Shown: piece after piece, positions 1 through 5,396 of the stretch | Layout: every line of letters begins with the position of its first letter | Numbering within the stretch: position 1 is the first letter of the stretch | Assembly (NCBI GenBank): GCA_016295505.1 | Contig: JAEDLC010000116.1 | Coordinates: 1-5,396 of the forward strand | Source of the DNA: Dorea sp. | GTDB taxonomy: Bacteria; Bacillota_A; Clostridia; Lachnospirales; Lachnospiraceae | Reading direction: 5' to 3' | DNA: 5,396 nt | Notes under the pieces: generated by a model | Database searches by the model: none | Seen by the model: the letters and a program-made list of their open reading frames with translations, nothing else | What the model was told of the DNA's origin: nothing | Made by a program: the position numbers and the translations under genes

Positions 1-752
1 GTAACTAACAATTTTTCCATATTTGAACCCTCCTTGACTACGGTACCTTCTGAACGGTTCAGGCTGGACCGCACCACTAATTCTACATTGTATTTTTTTG
101 CCATCTCAACAGACCTGTTGTGAAGTACTTTTGCTCCGAGACTTGCAAGCTCGAGCATCTCATCATAAGTAATGGCATCCAGTTTTTTCGCCGTCTTTAC
201 AACTCTCGGATCTGCTGTAAATACTCCGTCTACATCCGTATAGATCTCACATTTGTCTGCATGCAGCACTGCTGCAAGTGCAACCGCTGTAGTATCAGAT
301 CCTCCGCGGCCAAGGGTTGTAATATCGTCATATTTATTCACTCCCTGGAATCCGGTAATGATCACGATCTTCCGGGAATCCAGTTCATGACGGATTCTTT
401 CGGTATCTACACGTTTGAATCTGGCATTGCCATAACGTGAAGTGGAATGCATTCTGACCTGAAATGCATTTAAAGATACTGCCGGAACATCCAGCGCCTG
501 CATTGCCATCGCCATCAGCGACACAGACACCTGCTCACCGGTCGTAAGGAGCATATCCAGCTCTCTCTTCTTTGCATTCGGATTGATCGAATTTGCCAGG
601 TCGATCAATTCATCGGTTGTATCTCCCATAGCAGAGAGAACAACTACTACATCATTTCCTGCTTTATAGTCTTCAATGCAGCGTCTGGCAACATTAAAAA
701 TTCTTTCCTGATTGGCCACAGAACTGCCGCCGAATTTTTTTACTATTAACAT
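1..752 (-). CDS. lysC: Aspartate kinase, N-terminal catalytic part (gene runs off the left edge)
   Basis: Phosphorylates L-aspartate with ATP to 4-aspartyl phosphate, the first step towards lysine, threonine and methionine; a cytoplasmic enzyme. The 250 visible residues form the amino acid kinase domain. Residues 5-12 (KKFGGSSV) match the aspartokinase signature and phosphate-binding region. Further in are TTGEQVS, a TGFQG segment, the TLGRGGSDTTA nucleotide-binding stretch and YTDVDGVFTADPR, all typical of the family. The frame is open to base 1 and ends around MEKLLV, about where the C-terminal ACT regulatory domains of a roughly 400-residue monofunctional enzyme should begin; these are outside the window, so the feedback inhibitor cannot be judged. 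The ATG at 752-750 is chosen because AGGAGG lies 4 bases upstream and the KFGGSS motif follows at once. It overlaps the end of the ApgM-like gene by 7 bases. The symbol is generic: which isozyme this is cannot be told. Confidence 0.95.
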   Translation of the reverse strand, partial: MLIVKKFGGSSVANQERIFNVARRCIEDYKAGNDVVVVLSAMGDTTDELIDLANSINPNAKKRELDMLLTTGEQVSVSLMAMAMQALDVPAVSLNAFQVRMHSTSRYGNARFKRVDTERIRHELDSRKIVIITGFQGVNKYDDITTLGRGGSDTTAVALAAVLHADKCEIYTDVDGVFTADPRVVKTAKKLDAITYDEMLELASLGAKVLHNRSVEMAKKYNVELVVRSSLNRSEGTVVKEGSNMEKLLV

Positions 753-1957
753 GTTTCCTCCTGTAACAAGTGCCCTATTAGTCTATAACCGTCAGACCAG
801 TTTCTTCCGGTTGTGGCTGCTGTTTTCTCGTTGTAAGCGTTCTTTCCTTCTTTACTTTCGGTACTGTCATATAACAGATACGGAACAGGTTCTCCGGTAT
901 GTGTTCGCACCTCAATCGGAGTCGGATGATCCGGCAGTACCAGAACGCGGTAATCCTCACCGGCGTCTTTCAGACCATCAACCAATACCCGGAGCACTTC
1001 TGCATCAACCTTTTCGATTGCTGTAATCTTATCAGTAATGCTTCCCTGATGCCCCATCTCGTCCGGAGCCTCCACATGAATATAGGCAAAATCATATCCA
1101 TCCCGGGTAAGTGCCTGCACTGCAGCAGTTGCTTTTCCCCTGTAATTCGTATGAAGTCCTCCATTTGCACCTTCTACAATGATACGGTCCATTCCGGCAC
1201 CGACTGCAATACCCTTTAACAGATCTACCGCAGAGATCATCACACCTTTTTTGCCGGTACGTTCCTCAAAAGAAGTCAGTGACGGCTTTTTCCCTGCTCC
1301 CCAGAACCATGCAGAATTTGCCGGATGAAGGCCCTTCTTTCGGCGTTCTTCATTCAGCGGATGATGATTCAGAATCTCATAACTCTTCTTCATCATCTCC
1401 CTGAGCACTGCATCTTCCGGCAGATAATCACCGATTACTTTTGTAAGTATATCATGCGGGGGCGTCAGTTCCACTACTTTTCCGTTTTTCCAGATCAGAA
1501 GATGGCGGTAGCTGGTTCCCACATAGAATTCATACCCTTCCTTTTTCAGTCCTTCTTTCAGCGCTTCCATAAGCACGGCTGCATCTTCTGTACTGATCTC
1601 GTCCGAACTGTGATCAATCATCGTCCGATCCTCATATGCGCCTTCTTCTTCAGATAATGTTACAATATTACACCGGAAAGATACATCCGTCTCTTCCATA
1701 TCCACGCCTATACTAAGCGCTTCCAGAGGTGAACGTCCTGTATAATATATCTTCGGATCATATCCCATAACCGCCAGATTCGCAGTATCGCTTCCCGGAG
1801 CCATTCCTTCCGGAACCATCGATGCCATACCAAGTTCCGCTTTGGCTGCCAGCCCGTCCATCACCGGGGTAACGGCTGCTTCCAGTGTTGTCTTTCCTTC
1901 CAGTTCTTCCAATGGTCTTCCGGCCATTCCATCTCCAAGCACTACAATGTACTTCAT
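746..1957 (-). CDS. apgM: ApgM-like alkaline phosphatase superfamily enzyme: cofactor-independent phosphoglycerate mutase or proposed homoserine kinase
   Basis: A 403-residue cytoplasmic metalloenzyme of the alkaline phosphatase superfamily, close to archaeal-type 2,3-bisphosphoglycerate-independent phosphoglycerate mutase. Visible active-site elements are: N-terminal VVLGDGMAG with metal ligand Asp9; GSDTANLAVMGYDP with the probable nucleophile Ser56; HVEAPDEMGHQG with Asp299 and His303; LPDHPTP with Asp343 and His344; and HTGEPVP with His353. All expected metal ligands seem present and the length is normal for the roughly 400-residue family, much shorter than the 510-residue GpmI type. An upstream ATG at 2014 would add 19 residues unlike the family; the start at 1957 gives the canonical MKYIVVLGDGMA opening and has GGGAG 7 bases upstream. 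It lies between hom and an aspartate kinase, with no glycolytic neighbour. A subfamily of these proteins (TIGR02535, from memory) has been proposed to be homoserine kinase, which fits this context better than glycolysis. Family assignment is firm; substrate is inferred. Confidence 0.92.
   Translation of the reverse strand: MKYIVVLGDGMAGRPLEELEGKTTLEAAVTPVMDGLAAKAELGMASMVPEGMAPGSDTANLAVMGYDPKIYYTGRSPLEALSIGVDMEETDVSFRCNIVTLSEEEGAYEDRTMIDHSSDEISTEDAAVLMEALKEGLKKEGYEFYVGTSYRHLLIWKNGKVVELTPPHDILTKVIGDYLPEDAVLREMMKKSYEILNHHPLNEERRKKGLHPANSAWFWGAGKKPSLTSFEERTGKKGVMISAVDLLKGIAVGAGMDRIIVEGANGGLHTNYRGKATAAVQALTRDGYDFAYIHVEAPDEMGHQGSITDKITAIEKVDAEVLRVLVDGLKDAGEDYRVLVLPDHPTPIEVRTHTGEPVPYLLYDSTESKEGKNAYNEKTAATTGRNWSDGYRLIGHLLQEETC
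757..762 (-). promoter_or_regulatory. Ribosome binding site of lysC, inside the upstream coding region
   Basis: The minus strand reads AGGAGG, then AAAC, then the ATG of the aspartate kinase gene. The site lies wholly inside the last codons of the ApgM-like gene (the Gln-Glu-Glu before its final Thr-Cys), and supports the start chosen for lysC. Ribosomes finishing the upstream gene pass over this site, so translational coupling is likely. Confidence 0.8.
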
Positions 1958-1964
1958 GTCCTCA

Positions 1965-1969
1965 CTCCC
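1965..1969 (-). promoter_or_regulatory. Ribosome binding site that decides the ApgM-like start
   Basis: The minus strand reads GGGAG followed by TGAGGAC and the ATG at 1957, a good 7-base spacing. A second GAGG is only 2 bases from the ATG and is probably too close to be the main site. This favours the start at 1957 over the longer frame from 2014. Confidence 0.65.
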
Positions 1970-2022
1970 ATTCCTTTTCTGCCTGATCATCAAAGTCCAG
2001 ATATCCGGAGACATCTCGACTG

Positions 2023-3252
2023 CTATTTCTGATCTTCCACTCGTATCATATGTAATATCTGGTCTTTATACAACTTTGATCTGGTCTCATAATCTCCTTC
2101 CATCATCACCGGCGTTATGAATCCGAATTCTCCCTTCAGCTCAGGAACTTCAACAATCTCAACCTCTCCAAAAGACTCTTTCAGTGCCGGAAGCATCTCG
2201 CCTGCATCTCCCTTGATACGAATAAAGAATCTTCTCTTTGCATCTGCTTTATCTTCCAGATGAAGCTTTTCTTCTTTCCACATCGTCATGATGTTGCGGT
2301 TCAGATGCTTGGCCGCATCTACTACATCAGCAACAACCGCACTGGCAGTCGGAAGCTTACCTGCTCCGCTTCCATAGAACATTGCATCTCCCAGCACATT
2401 TCCATGTACAAAGATTGCATTGAATACATCATTTACATTATATAATGGATGTTCCGGATAGAGCATACACGGAGCAACGATGGCATGCAGTCTGTTTCCT
2501 GCATAACGTTTGCTGGAAGCCAGAAGCTTGATCGTTGTTCCCATTGCTTTCGCATATTTCATGTCTTCTACTGTGATCTCCGTGATTCCCTCACAGTATA
2601 TGTCTTCAAAATCCACCTGCTGTCCCGAGATCAGCGAAGACAGGATCGCAATTTTTCTGCAGGCATCATAGCCTTCCACATCCGCTTCCGGATTGCGTTC
2701 GGCATAGCCATTTGCCTGTGCTTCCTTAAGAACAGTATCGTAATCTGCACCTTCATAGAACATCTTTGTCAGCATATAATTGGTCGTTCCATTCAGGATA
2801 CCTGTGATTTCTTCAATCTCATCTGCTGTCAGTGAAGAGTTGAGCGGACGAATGATCGGAATTCCACCTCCGACACTTGCCTCAAACAGGAAATTGATGT
2901 TGTGCTCTGCAGCAATTGAAAGAAGCTCCGCACCATGTGCTGCCACAAGTGCCTTATTGGAGGTTGCAACACTCTTTCCGGCCTGCAGACATTTCTTTAC
3001 AAACGTATAAGCCGGCTCAATTCCTCCCATGACTTCTACCACGATCTGAATATCATCATCCCCAAGGATCGTATCAAAATCATGTATAATTTTTTCCTGC
3101 ACCGGATCTCCCGGAAAATCCTTAAGATCAAGCACATACTTTACATTCAGTTCATCCCCGATCCGCTGGTTGATCCGGGCTCCGTTGGTATTGATTACCT
3201 CGACCACTCCGGAACCTACGGTTCCATAACCCATAACTGCTATATTTATCAT
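2023..3252 (-). CDS. hom: Homoserine dehydrogenase
   Basis: Reduces aspartate 4-semialdehyde to homoserine with NAD(P)H, the branch point to threonine and methionine; cytoplasmic. The 409 residues hold an N-terminal Rossmann domain with GYGTVGSG at 8-15, TSNKALVA around Lys100, EASVGGGIPI at 124-133 and NGTTNYM at 154-160. The family signature follows at 178-200, with Asp191, Asp196 and Lys200 spaced like the catalytic Asp/Asp/Lys of the yeast enzyme. GSGAGKLPTASAVVAD lies at 294-309. Residues from about 340 resemble a compact ACT-type domain (FFIRIKGDAGEML), slightly short of the usual roughly 430-residue form, so threonine feedback is plausible but unproven. There is no fused aspartate kinase domain; that activity is encoded separately two genes on. 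The ATG at 3252 has GGAGG 5 bases upstream and starts directly with the nucleotide-binding strand. It follows prfB by 12 bases and precedes the ApgM-like gene by 65. Confidence 0.97.
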   Translation of the reverse strand: MINIAVMGYGTVGSGVVEVINTNGARINQRIGDELNVKYVLDLKDFPGDPVQEKIIHDFDTILGDDDIQIVVEVMGGIEPAYTFVKKCLQAGKSVATSNKALVAAHGAELLSIAAEHNINFLFEASVGGGIPIIRPLNSSLTADEIEEITGILNGTTNYMLTKMFYEGADYDTVLKEAQANGYAERNPEADVEGYDACRKIAILSSLISGQQVDFEDIYCEGITEITVEDMKYAKAMGTTIKLLASSKRYAGNRLHAIVAPCMLYPEHPLYNVNDVFNAIFVHGNVLGDAMFYGSGAGKLPTASAVVADVVDAAKHLNRNIMTMWKEEKLHLEDKADAKRRFFIRIKGDAGEMLPALKESFGEVEIVEVPELKGEFGFITPVMMEGDYETRSKLYKDQILHMIRVEDQK

Positions 3253-3257
3253 AAAGT

Positions 3258-3262
3258 CCTCC
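3258..3262 (-). promoter_or_regulatory. Ribosome binding site of hom in the short prfB-hom gap
   Basis: The minus strand reads GGAGG, then ACTTT, then the hom ATG. It fills most of the 12-base gap after the prfB stop codon (TAG, 3267-3265). This leaves no room for a promoter or terminator between the stop and start codons, so hom is probably read on the prfB transcript, unless a promoter lies inside prfB. Confidence 0.8.
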
Positions 3263-3264
3263 CT

Positions 3265-4372
3265 CTATTTCTGCGCTGTTTTTTTCAGATAGGCATTGAT
3301 GAATGAATCAATATTTCCATCCAGAACAGCGGTTACATTACTGTTTTCCTCATTGGTTCTGTGATCCTTGACCATTGTATATGGCTGCATCACATAGGAT
3401 CGGATCTGATTACCGAATCCAATTTCTTTCACTTCACCACGGATGTCAGATACTTTATCTGCCTGTTCCTGTTCTTTGATAAGCTTAAGCTTGGCCTTGA
3501 GCATCTGCATGGCTTTTTCTTTATTATGATGCTGAGATCTTTCATTCTGGCACTGTACTACGATTCCGGTAGGAAGGTGCGTAATTCGAATTGCGGAAGA
3601 AGTCTTATTGACATGCTGTCCTCCCGCACCACTTGCACGATACGTATCAATCTTAAGATCCTCATCTGCAATCTCAATATCAATATCATCTTCAATATCC
3701 GGGATCACATCCAGAGACGCGAATGAAGTCTGACGTTTTCCCGCTGAATTGAACGGTGAAATACGCACCAGCCTGTGGACTCCCTTTTCGGATTTCAGGT
3801 ATCCATAGGCATTTTCTCCATTCACTTCAAATGTGATTGCCTTGATTCCTGTAATATCTCCATCCAGATAATCCAGGACCTGAAGAGAAAATCCTTTTCT
3901 TTCCGCCCAGCGACTGTACATTCGATATAACATGTTCGCCCAGTCACAGGACTCCGTTCCTCCCGCTCCTGCATGAATCGTCACGATTGCATTGCAGGCA
4001 TCATATTCACCCGACAATAATGTCTGAATTCTCAGTCCCTCAAACAGGGATTCAAATTCCCGGATCTCTCCTCCGATTTCCTTGAACATAGAAGAATCTT
4101 CTTCCTCATATCCCATATCAATCAGAAGACAGATATCATCATATGATGTATATAGCTGATGAATGGTTTTTACCAGTTCCTGAAGATTCTTCAGTTCTTT
4201 CATCAGCTTCTGTGATTCCTCCGGATTATCCCAGAAACCTGGGTCTTCTACTTTACGTTCCAGCTCCTCGATTCTTCTCTCCTTGCCGGTTACGTCAAAG
4301 TGAATCCCTCATCTCGGCAAGAGGTTCTTCATAAGCATTCATTATACTTTTAAATTGATCTAATTCAACCAC
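3265..4372 (-). CDS. prfB: Peptide chain release factor 2, expressed by programmed +1 frameshift
   Basis: RF2 recognises UGA and UAA stop codons on the ribosome and triggers peptide release. The gene is in two frames: 25 codons from a GTG start at 4372 (MVELDQF onward, ending RDSL), then an in-frame TGA at 4297-4295; skipping one base gives a continuous +1 frame to the TAG at 3265, 368 residues in total. In that numbering the stop-codon-recognition tripeptide Ser-Pro-Phe is at 205-207 and the catalytic GGQ at 250-252, the same positions as in E. coli RF2. SPF, rather than the PxT of RF1, settles the identity. Residue 246 is Ala, not the Thr of E. coli K-12. GTG at 4372 is preferred because GAGGTG lies 6 bases upstream; an in-frame GTG at 4381 is part of that site. 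A simple frame call starting at the internal Met57 (4203) misses 56 residues. It follows secA by 44 bases, a common Firmicutes arrangement. Confidence 0.96.
4294..4310 (-). promoter_or_regulatory. RF2 programmed +1 frameshift site
   Basis: The minus strand reads GAGGG, ATTCA, CTT, TGA, C. This is the classic RF2 recoding signal: a Shine-Dalgarno-like AGGG (4309-4306) set before a slippery CTT codon (4300-4298), followed by UGA in the poor-termination context UGA-C. The AGGG keeps the same 5-base distance to CTT as the first four bases of the AGGGGG in E. coli prfB. When RF2 is scarce, termination at UGA is slow, the tRNA slips from CUU to UUU, and reading continues at GAC; when RF2 is plentiful a 25-residue peptide is released. 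This is a negative feedback loop on RF2 level. Confidence 0.95.
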
Positions 4373-4378
4373 TTTCTT

Positions 4379-4384
4379 CACCTC
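4379..4384 (-). promoter_or_regulatory. Ribosome binding site that decides the prfB GTG start
   Basis: The minus strand reads GAGGTG, then AAGAAA, then GTG at 4372. The 6-base spacing supports this non-ATG start. No ATG occurs in the frame before codon 11, which would be too late to keep the conserved MVELDQF opening. Confidence 0.7.
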
Positions 4385-4416
4385 TTTCTATTTAATGATC
4401 AAGCCTGCTGGTGACA

Positions 4417-5396
4417 TTATTTTCGTCCGCAGCACTGCTTATATTTCTTTCCGCTTCCGCATGGGCACGGATCGTTTGGATATACTTTCTTTTCCGCACG
4501 TTTTTTCGGTGCACGGATCGCAGATTCATCTTTATTGGTACCTGTAACCTTCGCCACCTGTTCTCTCTCTACCTTCTGTTCCAGTTTTACATGGAAAATA
4601 GTACGTACGGTATCCTCTGTAATACTTCTGGTCATCTCATCGAACATTTCATATCCGATCATCTTATACTCTACCTTTGGATCTCTCTGTCCGTAAGCCT
4701 GCAGACCGATTCCCTGACGAAGCTGATCCATATCATCAATATGTGCCATCCACTTCGCATCAATCACTTTCAGAAGAACCACACGTTCAATCTCACGTAT
4801 CTGCTCTGTCTCCGGGAATTCGGATTCTTTCATCTCATAAGCCTTTGCTGCACGTTCCTTCAGCATATGTTTCAGTTTTTTCTGATTCATATCCCTGACA
4901 TCATCTTCTGTAACAGGCGCCATCGGGATTGTATTATGGATGGTCATATTCAGTTCTGTCAGGTTCCACTCGTCATAGTCCTGATCGGCACTGGTGACCA
5001 TATCTACCACATTCTCCACATAATCATTCATCATATGGAAGATAGAATCACGCATATTATCTCCGTCAAGAACATGGCGTCGCTCTTCATATATAATCTC
5101 TCTCTGTTCATTCATTACCTGATCATATTCCAACAGGTTCTTTCGAATTCCAAAGTTATTGCTCTCAATCTTTTCCTGTGCTTTTTCAATTGCACTGGAA
5201 AGCATCTTATGTTCGATCTGTTCTCCTTCTTCCACGCCCAGCGCACTGAACACATTCATCAGTTTCTCGGATCCAAAGAGACGCATCAGATCATCTTCCA
5301 GAGAGATATAGAATCTGGATTCTCCCGGATCTCCCTGTCGTCCGGAACGACCACGCAGCTGATTGTCAATTCGTCTGGATTCATGACGCTCAGTAC
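4417..5396 (-). CDS. secA: Protein translocase ATPase SecA, C-terminal part (gene runs off the right edge)
   Basis: SecA is the ATPase that drives preproteins through the SecYEG channel; it is cytoplasmic and membrane-associated. The window holds the last 325 residues of a protein usually about 840-900 long. The frame is open to the edge and begins in the second helicase-like domain with TERHESRRIDNQLRGRSGRQGD, which includes motif VI with its arginine finger. SRFYISLEDDLMRLFG and the helical wing/scaffold region follow (MNEQREIIYEERR, then DAKWMAHIDDMDQLRQGIGLQAYGQRDP, then EYKMIGYEMF). After a basic linker comes the C-terminal zinc-binding tail CPCGSGKKYKQCCG, with Cys310, Cys312, Cys321 and Cys322 of the visible part; in other bacteria this tail binds SecB or ribosome/phospholipid. 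The stop is TAA at 4419-4417, followed 44 bases later by prfB. Nothing is broken or unusual in the visible part. Confidence 0.98.
   Translation of the reverse strand, partial: TERHESRRIDNQLRGRSGRQGDPGESRFYISLEDDLMRLFGSEKLMNVFSALGVEEGEQIEHKMLSSAIEKAQEKIESNNFGIRKNLLEYDQVMNEQREIIYEERRHVLDGDNMRDSIFHMMNDYVENVVDMVTSADQDYDEWNLTELNMTIHNTIPMAPVTEDDVRDMNQKKLKHMLKERAAKAYEMKESEFPETEQIREIERVVLLKVIDAKWMAHIDDMDQLRQGIGLQAYGQRDPKVEYKMIGYEMFDEMTRSITEDTVRTIFHVKLEQKVEREQVAKVTGTNKDESAIRAPKKRAEKKVYPNDPCPCGSGKKYKQCCGRK

Noticed and set aside
1996..2009. Short hairpin in the hom-ApgM gap (minus strand TCCGG-ATAT-CTGGA) as a terminator or regulatory element.
   Set aside because: Only a 5-pair stem including a G-U pair, with no T-run after it. 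Too weak to call a terminator, and the 65-base gap shows no other clear signal.
1958..2014. N-terminal extension of the ApgM-like protein by 19 residues from an ATG at 2014.
   Set aside because: The extra residues (MSPDIWTLMI and on) do not resemble the family, which normally starts at MKYIVVLGDG, and a well-spaced ribosome binding site sits before the inner ATG at 1957.
2449..2835. Plus-strand open frame of 128 codons opposite hom.
   Set aside because: It lies wholly inside the strongly supported hom gene on the other strand, has no ribosome binding site or recognisable motif, and its composition is that of an antisense shadow. The same holds for the other plus-strand open frames in the window.
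3265..4203. Release factor 2 starting at the internal Met at 4203 as a complete gene.
   Set aside because: It would lack the N-terminal 56 residues; the upstream coding sequence is present and joined by a recognisable programmed frameshift site.
4294..4310. The in-frame TGA in prfB as a pseudogene-making mutation or sequencing error.
   Set aside because: The CTT-TGA-C with upstream AGGG is the known conserved recoding signal of prfB at the expected place, and the rest of the gene is intact.
1..5396. A wholly new defence, mobile or RNA-based system.
   Set aside because: All five genes are recognisable housekeeping families, gaps are at most 65 bases, and no repeats, integrase, phage or toxin-antitoxin features are visible.

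Overview
The window is a compact stretch of a low-to-middle G+C Firmicutes chromosome, most likely a gut-type Clostridium relative (Lachnospiraceae-like). This rests on the secA-prfB pairing, strong AGGAGG-type ribosome binding sites and protein sequence character; the exact genus cannot be read from the sequence. All five genes lie on the minus strand with no gap longer than 65 bases, so the natural reading order is from the right edge to the left.

From right to left: (1) the C-terminal 325 residues of SecA (its start is off the right edge); (2) prfB, peptide chain release factor 2, whose full reading frame needs a programmed +1 frameshift at an in-frame UGA (codon 26); (3) hom, homoserine dehydrogenase; (4) a 403-residue protein of the archaeal-type cofactor-independent phosphoglycerate mutase (ApgM-like) family; (5) the first 250 residues of an aspartate kinase (its C-terminal regulatory part is off the left edge). 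Gaps in transcription order are 44, 12 and 65 bases, then a 7-base overlap, so the genes may be co-transcribed. No tRNA, rRNA, mobile element, CRISPR array or convincing terminator is visible.

The first two genes serve protein export and translation termination. The last three look like an aspartate-family amino acid block: aspartate kinase makes aspartyl phosphate and homoserine dehydrogenase makes homoserine. The mutase-like enzyme between them, with no glycolytic gene nearby, sits where a homoserine kinase would be expected. The most interesting inference here is therefore that this 'phosphoglycerate mutase' may really be an alternative homoserine kinase, as has been proposed for a subfamily of these proteins. 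Two translational devices are also clear: the RF2 autoregulatory frameshift, and an overlap that places the lysC ribosome binding site inside the upstream gene.
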